In this document: positions 36,665 to 45,904 of the stretch, in pieces
Numbering within the stretch: position 1 is the first letter of the stretch
Layout of the letters: each line of letters opens with the position of its first letter
NCBI GenBank assembly: GCA_017621055.1
Contig: JAGATX010000033.1
Span: 44,100 to 108,099, forward strand
DNA from: Muribaculaceae bacterium
GTDB taxonomy: Bacteria > Bacteroidota > Bacteroidia > Bacteroidales > Muribaculaceae
Reading direction: 5' to 3'
DNA length: 64,000 bases
Program-made: the position numbers and the translations under genes
Notes under the pieces: generated by a model
Told to the model about the DNA's origin: nothing
What the model saw: the letters and a program-made list of their open reading frames with translations, nothing else
Database searches by the model: none

Positions 36665-39488
36665 TGACTAAATTATTCAACTCTTGCTCCAGTAGTGAAG
36701 AATCCACATTGGCATTTTTTGAAGAAATAATACTACGTACTAATTCTTCTATTTTGTGCATTGTATCAGGTTCGGCAATCATTATAGGGAGCGGTTTTAG
36801 CTTTTCAAGTTTTACCTGAGGGAAAACACGACCACCCTCTTTGACAATTTGCTCATATTTAGAACGTAAAACCGAAGAATTTAAGAGGCCGCAAAGATAC
36901 TCATAAGATACTTTATCCTTATAAGATTCTTTTATAATGCCTGCCTGAATAGTATTGCCAAAGAAAATTGGTTCAGAAAGAATGGTTCCAATAAAATAAG
37001 GGGCTGTTTGCCTCCAAATTAATTTAACTGGAGATTCCATAATTTCTTTATTGAAATACGTGGTTTCATTTTCACGTAAAACACTTTGATAGTTATACCG
37101 AAGACGTTTAGATGGATTAGTTGAGTGATAAAATGAGTTAATCTCTTTCCCAATTAAAATTGGTATATCACGGTCTGATTCTAAACTATCAGAGGCATAG
37201 AATAACCGATTCGGTAAATCACTTTTACCTTTTTGAGATAGGCCAACATTCTTACGCTGATACTTGAATCCAGCGTCTTTCATTTCCAATATTTCATCAA
37301 GCATTATGAAATTGCTATTCGTTGAAATATTTTCTTCAATAAATATGTTATTGATTGTTTCATTCCAATAACATTGTTCTACAAAGTTAAATGTAATTGA
37401 GTATAAACATTCCTTTGTATTTTCACAATTAATATGTTTTGTTAAATCGACAAATTCAACTTGGTTAGAGTGGCCATTTTTTGTCAATATAGATATAGCA
37501 ACTGGGACAACTGCTTCCTCAAAAATAACTTCTCCTAAATCAAGTATTTGAAGAATATTATACTTGAGAAGCACACGTCTCACATCTCCGTATCGAGGTT
37601 GACGGAGATATGTACTTGGGGTAATATACGAGAGTATTCCGTTATTTCTTAACAAACGTAAACCTTGATCAAAGAAATATTTGTATATGTCCTTATACCC
37701 TTTTGATGTTGCAGGGTATTCTTTTTCGTATACAGAAATTAAATCATCAATATTAGCGCCATATGGAGGATTACCGATGACGATATCGAAACCGCCGTTA
37801 GCGAACACATCAGAAAACCAAGTATGCCACAGAAAGAAATCTTCATTTGCCGATGGGTCCATTCCCTCAGGTAAGGTGATGTTTTTTTCAAGAAGCTGGC
37901 GACGTACATTTTTAATTATCTCATTAAAAAGACGATCACGCTCGGCATGGTCGGAGGTTTCATAATATTTCTTTAAGTCAGCAACGAGTGTTTCTCGTTC
38001 GGAGTCTTCGGAGTCAAAAAGGTTGCGAATGACAGGCTTGACTTTCGTCATATCGCTCAAATCCACACCCTGATAGCTTTCAAGGAGGGAATTACCCTGC
38101 ATAATTTTGAAGTGAAGATTAGGCAGTGGTATCGGGTCTTTTTCTTCTACAATCATCGCAAGCCAAAAGCGGAGGCGTGCAATGTCAACGGCTCCCTTTT
38201 CTATATCTACACCGTAGATATTTTGCTCCATAATATGGCGCTTGATAACGGCTGCGTCAGTAGATAGGTGTAGGGCCGAGTATAACTTAGAAAGCAAATT
38301 TACGAGACCCATGGGAAAAGCACCTGAACCAATGGCTGGGTCACAAATCTTTACAGATTTGAGTTTATCTTTAAGGTACTTGCGTTGTTCTACGGATAAT
38401 GAGGCACCGTCGTAAGTTTCTACAAACTTATGAATTGTCTCATTACCGCTATCTGTAAATCTTTCGTTTTGCAGATAAGCGATAATAGACTCGCGGCACA
38501 TATAGTCAACAATCTCTTTGGGGGTGTAAAATGCGCCCTTGTCCTTATTGTCTTCGAGCAGGTTTTCAAAAATGCGACCAAGCATTTCCGGATCGATACC
38601 GATTTCGGCGTCGTCGGTATCGTTTTCGTCAATAGTGAAGTTATAGCTATCGAGGAAGTTAAAGAACTTTGAGAACAAAGACTCAGGGAATTTGCAGTCA
38701 AGTTCATCAATTTCATCAGCTGCAAAAAGGCCACCGTTGAGATATGGGATATTATCACTACCTGGCAGAGCTTTAGCGGCGGCTGTTCGATAAGGCTTGT
38801 CAGTATTCAGGATTTCAAAAAACAGAGGTTCAAGAACGCCATCAAGAAAATCATCCTTTTTGTCGGAATTGACAAAGAGGTCGTGCATATAATTGCGGTT
38901 TCCGTCGAGCCATTCCTTACGTTGAAGGAAGTACAGGAACACAATACGTCCGAACATCTTCTTGATGTAGTCACGCACAAGTTTATCGTCGCACCCAAAT
39001 GTATCGCTATATTGATAATTTGGTTTGTGGATTACGCGCTCCACCCATTTCGTGCCTTCCTTTACATATCGTTTCCCTGTTATAAATTCGACAAAATCAG
39101 CATAATGGTCACGGAATTGGTCGAAGAAATCATCGCTCAATGCTTCAACGGAGAAAGCCTTATGTATATTTTTAAACGTAGGTTCCTCATCTTGAAGTGT
39201 GGTGAAGCGTTCAATCGGAGTACGGTAGAAATTATCTTTTTCACCGAACACAAACGTGAAACGTTTGGGTGAGGTTGCAACGTCTTTGATGTCGCATACA
39301 AAAGATAATCTCCAATCTGTACCATCACTGAATACTACAATAGCAGCATCAAACTCACCCCAATTAGGGTTAACCCACGACTTAACCAAATTGCGTAACC
39401 CGACTTTTTTGTGGGCTACGGAACCTGAGTTTATACGGTAAAAGAACAGACCAATGCGGTAGTTATCGGGAGTCTCAATATTACCCAT
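36636..39488 (-). CDS. Eco57I-type N6-adenine DNA methyltransferase, 950-residue open part of an interrupted gene
   Basis: This protein of the Eco57I/type IIG-like class carries motif I CDPAIGSGAFPMG (about residue 383) and motif IV NPPYG (about 569). It ends with a TaqI-like specificity region (GRVFPQVKLEKLKPLP). The Met at 39488 is not the natural start. In-frame coding continues upstream to ATG 39647, one base after the helicase stop, but is broken by TAA at 39606-39608. Translation of this piece would need reinitiation at 39488, losing 53 codons, or read-through. It probably modifies self DNA for the nuclease-helicase encoded just upstream. Confidence 0.85.
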   Translation of the reverse strand: MGNIETPDNYRIGLFFYRINSGSVAHKKVGLRNLVKSWVNPNWGEFDAAIVVFSDGTDWRLSFVCDIKDVATSPKRFTFVFGEKDNFYRTPIERFTTLQDEEPTFKNIHKAFSVEALSDDFFDQFRDHYADFVEFITGKRYVKEGTKWVERVIHKPNYQYSDTFGCDDKLVRDYIKKMFGRIVFLYFLQRKEWLDGNRNYMHDLFVNSDKKDDFLDGVLEPLFFEILNTDKPYRTAAAKALPGSDNIPYLNGGLFAADEIDELDCKFPESLFSKFFNFLDSYNFTIDENDTDDAEIGIDPEMLGRIFENLLEDNKDKGAFYTPKEIVDYMCRESIIAYLQNERFTDSGNETIHKFVETYDGASLSVEQRKYLKDKLKSVKICDPAIGSGAFPMGLVNLLSKLYSALHLSTDAAVIKRHIMEQNIYGVDIEKGAVDIARLRFWLAMIVEEKDPIPLPNLHFKIMQGNSLLESYQGVDLSDMTKVKPVIRNLFDSEDSERETLVADLKKYYETSDHAERDRLFNEIIKNVRRQLLEKNITLPEGMDPSANEDFFLWHTWFSDVFANGGFDIVIGNPPYGANIDDLISVYEKEYPATSKGYKDIYKYFFDQGLRLLRNNGILSYITPSTYLRQPRYGDVRRVLLKYNILQILDLGEVIFEEAVVPVAISILTKNGHSNQVEFVDLTKHINCENTKECLYSITFNFVEQCYWNETINNIFIEENISTNSNFIMLDEILEMKDAGFKYQRKNVGLSQKGKSDLPNRLFYASDSLESDRDIPILIGKEINSFYHSTNPSKRLRYNYQSVLRENETTYFNKEIMESPVKLIWRQTAPYFIGTILSEPIFFGNTIQAGIIKESYKDKVSYEYLCGLLNSSVLRSKYEQIVKEGGRVFPQVKLEKLKPLPIMIAEPDTMHKIEELVRSIISSKNANVDSSLLEQELNNLVNELYSNKSN

Positions 39489-39647
39489 GTACCAGCCGGT
39501 TTCTGACTGGCTCGGGTCTGTAAACTTCTCCGGCTCTACACGTACATTCTTGGCACGGAAGATGTCAATAAGTATGGTTTTCCATGTGTCTTTATTGAAA
39601 GGGCGTTAAAAAACGGAACGAAGTTGTTCTTTAGTATATTTGCTCAT
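39489..39647 (-). pseudogene. 5' end of the methyltransferase gene, interrupted by TAA at codon 14
   Basis: From ATG 39647 the frame reads MSKYTKEQLRSVF, then TAA (39608-39606). It continues in the same frame with RPFNKDTWKTILIDIF and on into WYMGNIETPDNYRIG of the long open part. This segment matches the normal N-terminal style of Eco57I-type enzymes (KPFxxxxW, then GNIET). The start lies one base after the stop of the helicase gene, as expected for a coupled pair. So the gene is full length except for one premature stop. Confidence 0.8.
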
Positions 39648-39648
39648 A

Positions 39649-42600
39649 TTATAGGAAAGTCTCGGAGATGATAATTGATGGAGTGCCTATTTCGGTCTTG
39701 TCGGCCGCAGAAGATGTGTCGTTATGATATTCTTCTACGAGTTCAGCAATACGCCCGGCAAGTATTCGGGCATCTTGCTTCATTTTCAAGCGGTCGTTCT
39801 TATATTCCTGTGAGATGGTTTTAAGAGTCCTGGGCAAGCGTGAATAAGTTCCCTCTTTAAGATATGTGCGGAGAATATTGCAATCCCTGGTAAGAGTGGA
39901 GCCCTCGCACACTTGCATCAAGCTGCGGAGGAACTTGTCGGCTGCTTGCGCTGTTTTGTCAAGGTTTGCAGTCTGAATTGAATTGCTATCTGTTTGAGTC
40001 TGCAACTCATCGCGGAATTGATTAACGGCCTTGTTGACGTGTAGGTAATGAGTTTCATCAGGTACTCCGGCGGCCTGTTCTTCCGGCTTGGCTTTGAGAT
40101 ATGCTACTGCCGAAAGGAAATCCATAGCTTCGGGCGGAAATTCACCTTTGACGTGATAAAACTCAGTTTTGAGTCTTGTCGCAACATATACAATGGTTTC
40201 GCCGGAATGTTTGCCTGTATCACGCATTACTCGGCTCTTGAGCGGTAATGCCTTGATACGATGATACCACTCGCGGTCGGTGTTATAGAGATGGCGAAGT
40301 TCACGGAGCAATGCGATTTTCTTATCAACGACATCACGCACATTGGAGTCAAAGAGCTGAAAATCTTTGACGATTTCTTCGCGAGAATAAATCTGTGCGT
40401 CCTCACCAAACGCGGAATGAAAACCTTGAAGTTTGATGAGCGCGTTTTTATATAGTTGAATCTCTTTGTCGCCCTCCTTAGAAGGATAGAACATATAGTT
40501 GTATATGTTATCGGCAACGGAGCCTATACGGTTTACACGACCTATTCGTTGCATCAGCCTTGAAGCGTTCCAGGGAGAGTCGTAATTTACTATGACATTG
40601 GAGCGGTGAAGATTGACGCCCTCTGCAAGTACATCTGACGTGATGATAATGGAGTATTTGTCCTTCTGCTCTCCGCCCGGTACGTTAGCATCGAAGTTCT
40701 CTTTGATGCAATCGAACAGCGACTTGCGGTTAGATGCGGAAACTCGTAGCACGTCTGTTCTGCCAAGTTGCTCGGTAAAATATTCATAAAGATAGTTGAC
40801 GGTGTCAACGCTTTCCGAGAATATTACGAGTTTGCCGGTAGGGTTGATGGCGCTATCAGTGAGAGTCGGTAGAATTGTAACAAACTTATCGAGTTTGGGG
40901 TCTTCAACCACATTGGCCCAGCGATTATTGAGTTGCACCAATAAATCACGGTCGCGGCGAAGCATCTCAATGAAATTTTCATCAAAATCCTCTGCTTTAT
41001 AAAGGAAGTCGCCGCGAGTGTAACCTTTTTCCTCGACTTTAGCTATAATCTCGTCAAGTTCCATGCCACTGAACATCATATCTTTGATATTAAGTTCAGG
41101 TGCGATAACGACTTTGTTCTCATCGAACATCTTAATCATGTCCTCAGTGATGCGAAGCAACGTGCTCAACGACCTCTTGAAAGCGTAAAAGCTGCTTTCA
41201 AGTCGTTTCACCATGTGAACACGATAAATGCCGGCAAGGCTTTGTCCCGTTTGAACAGCATGTTTATATCTGTCCCGAAATTCGGGTTTAAGGAACTCTA
41301 CGGCACGATAACGAGCGTAGGTAAGATGCTCCGGAGCTTTTTCGTCAGTCAAAGCAATCAGAGTATCTGTAAAGTTCTGGCAAAGGTTTTCCGTCAACTC
41401 ATACGACACATCTTCCGGCGGAAGAATATGTGGAAACACGATACCTTGCCTTTCGAGGTCTTTTCGATAGTCAGGGTCATTCAAAATGTTATTACGGGTT
41501 CTACGCACAGTGACTTTATCAATGACCCTGTCTCGAATTTGAGCATATATTCGATCGACTTCGGGGCCAACATCACGCGTATCTCGTTCGCGCATGAGTT
41601 TTTTGTAGTTGGCTATATGTTCTGCAAAGAACTGCTTTAGATTGGTAATGCCATCGATGGTTGAACGTTGCGCATCTTGGAATAAGAGAAGTTGATTAAG
41701 CAAATCGTCGGGGCGATTGTTGAGCGGTGTCGCCGAAAGAAGCATTACTTTCTTTCGGATAGACTTCAACAAGCCCGGATTAGTACAGGGCGATTTGCAA
41801 ATCTTTTGGAGTTCATCATAACGACCGGCGGTGTCGGAGCGGAATTGATGAGCCTCGTCAACAATAATGAGGTCGAATTCTTCTTTGTCGGCATACTGGT
41901 CGCGTCCTTCAAGAATTTTCGACAAACTGCCGTTTGTGATAAATTGAGCTTTTTTATAGATGCCAAACAACTTGAAAGTACTACGCCAGTTGTCTTCAAG
42001 TGCCGGAGGATAGACCACGAGGATTTTCGTGTTTTTTCCGTTCGCTTCGATAAAACGTTTGGCAATCATCGTGGCAATCATCGTTTTACCAAGACCTACA
42101 ACATCAGAAAGGAAAAGTCCATTGTGTTGTAAAAGCATTTGATAGCCTTGTATTACAGCGTCTTTCTGATATTTCAGTTCCTTCACTCCATCGGGAAGCT
42201 GAATATTGAAATCTTCCTCTACTTGATCGCCGAAGGCCTCTATAAGGACTTTGATGTAAATTTCATAAGGGGTCGGTTGATAGCCGAAGTATGTTCCGTT
42301 AACCGGAGCTTCGAGGTCTTCGGGTTTCAATGGTACACTTTGCGCCCATAGTTTTTCAAATTCTTCATGGCAAAAATGCACATCGTCGTAATCTTTCATT
42401 GCCACATTGAGTTCATAACGAGGTGCTTGGCCGGTACCGAGTCCGGGGTCTGAGATATTCGACGACCCCATTATAACCCAGCCATCAGAATTTTCATTAT
42501 GAGTTTGAGGCAAGCATAAATAGAATTTTGCATGAAGATTTTTGTCGGGCATTATGCGAAGTTGCAACCGACCGTCAACTATATCCTGACATAGTTGGAA

Positions 42601-42927
42601 AATACCGTCTTCAATTTCCTTAGAATAATTGGCATCAATAATATCTTGACGGAATTGCTCGCTATACAACTGTTTTGCCTTTTCAGGCGCTTCGAGCATT
42701 TCCCAACCAAGATTATGTTTGCGGAAAATATTGTCAGCATTAATGCCAATTAAGATGCGAATATCAGAAATATCACCTAATTCTTTGCGAAGTTTAAAAT
42801 AACCCGATGAGCGAAAATAGCCGACAACTGCAAGGAAACGCTGGAATCCATGCATGTTTTCGGCTATACCTTTTAGCTTCTCAAAAAGGGTATTAGAGGA
42901 TGAATTATTGAAGAATTTGGTGCTCAT
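39649..42927 (-). CDS. PLD-nuclease / SNF2-type helicase fusion
   Basis: About 1,092 residues. The N-terminal region (about 20-190) is a phospholipase D-like nuclease domain with a single HKD motif (LHAKFYLCL, then GSSNIS). It is followed by an SF2/SNF2 ATPase: GLFLSDVVGLGKTMIA (Walker A), IIVDEAHQFR (DEAH), LLSATPLNNRPDDLL, and the second RecA-like domain with VIFSESVDTVNYL and WNASRLMQRIGRVNRIGS. The combination with an adjacent adenine methyltransferase resembles ATP-dependent restriction systems and the DrmD-DrmMI part of DISARM. An ATG at 42945 is an alternative start; both lie in an inverted repeat. Confidence 0.88.
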   Translation of the reverse strand: MSTKFFNNSSSNTLFEKLKGIAENMHGFQRFLAVVGYFRSSGYFKLRKELGDISDIRILIGINADNIFRKHNLGWEMLEAPEKAKQLYSEQFRQDIIDANYSKEIEDGIFQLCQDIVDGRLQLRIMPDKNLHAKFYLCLPQTHNENSDGWVIMGSSNISDPGLGTGQAPRYELNVAMKDYDDVHFCHEEFEKLWAQSVPLKPEDLEAPVNGTYFGYQPTPYEIYIKVLIEAFGDQVEEDFNIQLPDGVKELKYQKDAVIQGYQMLLQHNGLFLSDVVGLGKTMIATMIAKRFIEANGKNTKILVVYPPALEDNWRSTFKLFGIYKKAQFITNGSLSKILEGRDQYADKEEFDLIIVDEAHQFRSDTAGRYDELQKICKSPCTNPGLLKSIRKKVMLLSATPLNNRPDDLLNQLLLFQDAQRSTIDGITNLKQFFAEHIANYKKLMRERDTRDVGPEVDRIYAQIRDRVIDKVTVRRTRNNILNDPDYRKDLERQGIVFPHILPPEDVSYELTENLCQNFTDTLIALTDEKAPEHLTYARYRAVEFLKPEFRDRYKHAVQTGQSLAGIYRVHMVKRLESSFYAFKRSLSTLLRITEDMIKMFDENKVVIAPELNIKDMMFSGMELDEIIAKVEEKGYTRGDFLYKAEDFDENFIEMLRRDRDLLVQLNNRWANVVEDPKLDKFVTILPTLTDSAINPTGKLVIFSESVDTVNYLYEYFTEQLGRTDVLRVSASNRKSLFDCIKENFDANVPGGEQKDKYSIIITSDVLAEGVNLHRSNVIVNYDSPWNASRLMQRIGRVNRIGSVADNIYNYMFYPSKEGDKEIQLYKNALIKLQGFHSAFGEDAQIYSREEIVKDFQLFDSNVRDVVDKKIALLRELRHLYNTDREWYHRIKALPLKSRVMRDTGKHSGETIVYVATRLKTEFYHVKGEFPPEAMDFLSAVAYLKAKPEEQAAGVPDETHYLHVNKAVNQFRDELQTQTDSNSIQTANLDKTAQAADKFLRSLMQVCEGSTLTRDCNILRTYLKEGTYSRLPRTLKTISQEYKNDRLKMKQDARILAGRIAELVEEYHNDTSSAADKTEIGTPSIIISETFL

Positions 42928-42960
42928 TCGGATGACGGGACCCATGAATCTCCGAATGAG
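42923..42960 (-). promoter_or_regulatory. Inverted repeat enclosing the helicase start codon
   Basis: CTCATTCGGA (42923-42932) and TCCGAATGAG (42951-42960) are perfect 10-bp arms. The ATG at 42927 lies inside the promoter-distal arm and an alternative ATG at 42945 in the loop. In RNA it would hide the start codon; in DNA it could be an operator. Confidence 0.55.
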
Positions 42961-43012
42961 TCGATATGTTTAGTTTATTCCAGTCCATATTACAAAAACG
43001 TGGAGCCTCAAT

Positions 43013-43069
43013 CGTTGCTCGCTCCACCGCGTAAGGTTCTGGTATACCCGTTCGTCGAAACGAGCAACG
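43013..43069. repeat. 9-bp inverted repeat upstream of the defence genes
   Basis: CGTTGCTCG at 43013-43021 and CGAGCAACG at 43061-43069 are perfect arms around a 39-base loop. Confidence 0.6.
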
Positions 43070-43362
43070 CCAGCCCCACGCTGTGTATATATAATCTCTT
43101 TGCATACCTCCGGCTATACACCTGAGATCAGCAACTGTGATATAATACACACCCATAGGGCGTAACGTTGCCTCTTTTCTCCTGACGAACTTTTGAATTT
43201 ACCAGATTCTACGCGGTCAGAACAAAAGCGCAAATTACGCCTTGTAATATGTCTACCCTCCCTGCAAGAATATGGTGTGAACCCTCTCGCGTGGGCTGGT
43301 AATGCAAAATTACAAATAAATCCTGATATGACAATCGAATATGCTGAGAAACATAATTGTAG

Positions 43363-43575
43363 TCATGGTACGATATAACCAAAATATTCCAAAGCAGTCA
43401 TTACTACATCCTGACACATTTGTCCCCAGTCTCCAAAATCAATTATGAGATTTACCATTAGCATCGAAAATACATACCCGTTTTGAGCATCCCATATTAT
43501 GACGCGTGAAATCCACTCCTTAGAGTGTTGCAACATCCGATAAACGGTCAGTCGACTATTATGAATCGCCTTCAT
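43363..43575 (-). CDS. Small hypothetical ORF, doubtful
   Basis: A 70-codon minus-strand frame (MKAIHNSRLTVYRMLQHSKE start) with protein-like composition, ending in EYFGYIVP. It is the only frame in this spacer that looks plausible. No motif, no recognisable promoter, and no homologue that I know. Confidence 0.25.
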   Translation of the reverse strand: MKAIHNSRLTVYRMLQHSKEWISRVIIWDAQNGYVFSMLMVNLIIDFGDWGQMCQDVVMTALEYFGYIVP

Positions 43576-43784
43576 GTGAAAGAATAGCCGATTCGGAATT
43601 GGCAGGTTGAATTTGACCTATTGCCCCCGAAAAGACATTCTTTCACGCGGTGCTTCGCGGTGCGAAAACAACGACTATAAACAGAACTACTATTTTAACT
43701 TTTGAGTCACGTTACGACAAATATAGAATAGTCGTGAAAAATGCCACCGACAACTATCGAAGCTGACGGTGGCATTGGCTGGGA

Positions 43785-44519
43785 TTAGAGATTGGAGGGG
43801 TAATAGTAGATGAAGGTGGTATCAGTGTTGACTCGTTGTTCGTGGTGACGAATCAGCGATTTCAAGCTATCAACTTCATGGATGGTACCGTGAAGCATCT
43901 GGCGTTCACGATGCATCACGACATTCAGGTCGCGGTTGAGTCCTCGCTCATAACGGTAGAGCCATTCGACATCTTTCAGCTTGGAGTTTTCGTTGAGCTG
44001 GTGGAAGAAGCCATAACCGAAGCCTCCGGCAGCAAGAACCGCAATTGCGAAAAAGATATATACCCATTTAGGGATTGCCGCCCAGACAGCACCGTTGACA
44101 AGATTGTACATACGGTGCATGAGTGTTTCCGCTGTGGCTTCAAGCTTGGTATGGCGCTTCGAGGCTGCTTTATCAGCCGCCTTCTGAGCTATCTCTTCAA
44201 GTCTGGCTTCGTCAATCCCTTGTGATGTCTTGCCATTGGGGAACAGCATCTTGAACATATCGGAGATTGTCTTGATGGTTATCTTTGTCTGCTTTTCAAT
44301 CGCAGTCTCCAACAGTCCGTTGATGTTTTCTTTGGTGGCAATGTTGTCCGGGACTGTCACGGTCACTTTGGGTGCCGGGATATTGACGGGCGATTGTGGA
44401 GGTGTCGCCATCGCCTGAGTTTCCAAAGTCTCGATGCGTGTGCCGTGTTCGCTTACTTTCTCTTGCAGGTCGTCAATCTGCGAGCCTTGTTTTTTGACGT
44501 CATCGTAGAGTTTCGACAT
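43785..44519 (-). CDS. Coiled-coil transmembrane protein of the mobilization region
   Basis: A 244-residue protein. The N-terminal coiled coil (VKKQGSQIDDLQEKVSEHGTRIETLE) is followed by a Pro-rich linker, a helical part, one transmembrane helix at about 150-175 (PKWVYIFFAIAVLAAGGFGYGFF), and a C-terminal region with HEQRV near the end. Such proteins follow relaxase genes in Bacteroidales mobilizable elements; the function is unknown and may link the relaxosome to the membrane. It starts two bases after the relaxase stop. Confidence 0.75.
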   Translation of the reverse strand: MSKLYDDVKKQGSQIDDLQEKVSEHGTRIETLETQAMATPPQSPVNIPAPKVTVTVPDNIATKENINGLLETAIEKQTKITIKTISDMFKMLFPNGKTSQGIDEARLEEIAQKAADKAASKRHTKLEATAETLMHRMYNLVNGAVWAAIPKWVYIFFAIAVLAAGGFGYGFFHQLNENSKLKDVEWLYRYERGLNRDLNVVMHRERQMLHGTIHEVDSLKSLIRHHEQRVNTDTTFIYYYPSNL

Positions 44520-44521
44520 AT

Positions 44522-45478
44522 TCAGATTTTTCTTGATTTACGTTTACGTTTGGCTTCTTCTCTCTTGATGGCGTTCTGAAACGCCTGTTCATCGGGGTCG
44601 AAACCGGGACCGAGAGTGAACAGATTTCCTATCGCTCCTATGGTTGCCTCAGCAACATTTTCAACCAGAGTGGATGTTTTCTGTTGGGTATATTCAACCT
44701 TGACTTTGGGCTGCGGTGTCGGAGATGCGGCACGGCTCTGTCCCTGCTTCCGGTTCAGCTCAAATAGATTATTCAGTCGGCGGTATGTGAACGCTCGGTC
44801 TATTTTGAAGCCATTCATCGTTATATCGCCATCGGAATATTTCACGCCGATGTGCTCACCGGTGTTGTGGTCATCGTGGAATTTCACATCAATTCCGGCA
44901 CAGGCGAGACGGCGAGAGAACTCATTCCATGACTTGCAGCCGTATATGGCGGCTGAAATTTTAGCCTTGAATACGGGCTTTTTCTGCTCATATTTTTCTT
45001 TGAGAGGTGAGTATGTAAGTCCGTATTTATCTTTCAGAGCCTTGACAACCTTGTCGCTCCGATTGAAATTGTTGCGCTCGTTGACTGCCTTTCCCGACAT
45101 ATTCACACGGTTATAGACGATATGAAAATGAGGATGCCCGGTTTCAAGATGGCGCACAACGAGATACTGAGTGCCCTTTATGCCCATGCCTTCCATATAC
45201 TCTTTTGCGAGTTGAGCCATGAACTCATCGGTCAGACGAGGCGCGTCGGCGTTGTCAAAACTGACGGAGATATGTCCCGCCGGGTTCTCTTTGCCGGGCA
45301 TAAACCCGTGTACCGCTTCAAACGACTGTACCATTTTTGCATAGTCGTATGTGAAAACATTTTCGCTTGCGATGATGCGCCATGTGTCGGGTGTGTATTC
45401 TTTCGGGTCGTGAAACTGGCGTGTCACATACCCCACGACATCGTGAAACGTGCCGCTTTTAAGGATTCTTGCAAACAT
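44522..45478 (-). CDS. Relaxase/mobilization nuclease (MobA/VirD2 type)
   Basis: A 318-residue relaxase. The N-terminal catalytic domain has conserved segments FDNADAPRLTDEFMAQLAKEY, YLVVRHLETGHPHFHIVYNRVN with the metal-binding HPHFH triad, and the NERNNFNRSDKVV region. It nicks oriT and pilots DNA during conjugal mobilization. A start at 45478 (MFARILKSG) gives the family N-terminus; it overlaps the end of mobC by 20 bases. The basic C-terminus (KREEAKRKRKSRKI) is typical. Confidence 0.9.
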   Translation of the reverse strand: MFARILKSGTFHDVVGYVTRQFHDPKEYTPDTWRIIASENVFTYDYAKMVQSFEAVHGFMPGKENPAGHISVSFDNADAPRLTDEFMAQLAKEYMEGMGIKGTQYLVVRHLETGHPHFHIVYNRVNMSGKAVNERNNFNRSDKVVKALKDKYGLTYSPLKEKYEQKKPVFKAKISAAIYGCKSWNEFSRRLACAGIDVKFHDDHNTGEHIGVKYSDGDITMNGFKIDRAFTYRRLNNLFELNRKQGQSRAASPTPQPKVKVEYTQQKTSTLVENVAEATIGAIGNLFTLGPGFDPDEQAFQNAIKREEAKRKRKSRKI

Positions 45479-45845
45479 AGTCGGTCTCCTTGTTGGGTTT
45501 GAGTTTTTTGAGAATGTCAAACATTCTGTCAACGACAGCTGCTAATTTATTGGCCGCGCTGCGGAGTTTGAGTTGATGAAAACATTTCATTGCCTGATTG
45601 AAATCTGAACTGAGACGCAGTATTCCTTGGGCTATCTCAGTCTCGATTTCGTTCAGACGGCTGACGATAGTGAGGCGGAACGCACCGTGTCTGACAAACT
45701 CTGCTATCTTCACGCCGGCTGCTTTCGACCGCTTTTTGAGGTCGGCATGTTCGGCATCTGTCAGCTTGATTGTCACCACACGGGTTCGCTTCTCTTCGGT
45801 CGGTTTAGAGGGTCGACCGCCCTTCCTGAAAGTTGATTTACTCAT
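45459..45845 (-). CDS. mobC: MobC-like relaxosome accessory protein
   Basis: A protein of about 128 residues. It has an N-terminal basic stretch (FRKGGRPSKPTEEKRTRVVTIKLTDAEHADLKKRSKAAGVKIAEFVRHGA), a ribbon-helix-helix DNA-binding fold typical of MobC, and a helical C-terminus. It assists relaxase nicking at oriT. An in-frame ATG at 45854 is an alternative start. It lies just downstream of a candidate oriT and overlaps the relaxase gene. Confidence 0.85.
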   Translation of the reverse strand: MSKSTFRKGGRPSKPTEEKRTRVVTIKLTDAEHADLKKRSKAAGVKIAEFVRHGAFRLTIVSRLNEIETEIAQGILRLSSDFNQAMKCFHQLKLRSAANKLAAVVDRMFDILKKLKPNKETDYVCKNP

Positions 45846-45904
45846 TATGGTCATTATGATGGTTTATGTGGATTGGGAGGCAAAGAGCGTTTGTTAACGC
45901 GCAG

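Larger units (their letters stand above)
42961..43784. other. Island spacer with several inverted repeats and no secure gene
   Basis: About 820 bases between the helicase start and the mobilization genes. It contains a 9-bp inverted repeat (43013-43021 and 43061-43069) and a 10-bp one, GTGAAAGAAT/ATTCTTTCAC (43576-43585 and 43637-43646). A tandem CGCGGTG sits at 43645-43664. The promoter of the defence genes should lie here, but no TAnnTTTG box is evident. Confidence 0.5.

Noticed and set aside
36636-42945. Assignment as a complete DISARM system
   Set aside because: DrmA, DrmB and DrmC homologues are absent and the PLD nuclease is fused to the helicase; only a partial likeness can be claimed.
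43013-43069. Invertible promoter
   Set aside because: The arms are only nine bases, there is no TAnnTTTG box between them and no adjacent invertase gene.
43193-43378. Small plus-strand ORF in the island spacer
   Set aside because: No motif, no promoter, and composition like non-coding sequence.
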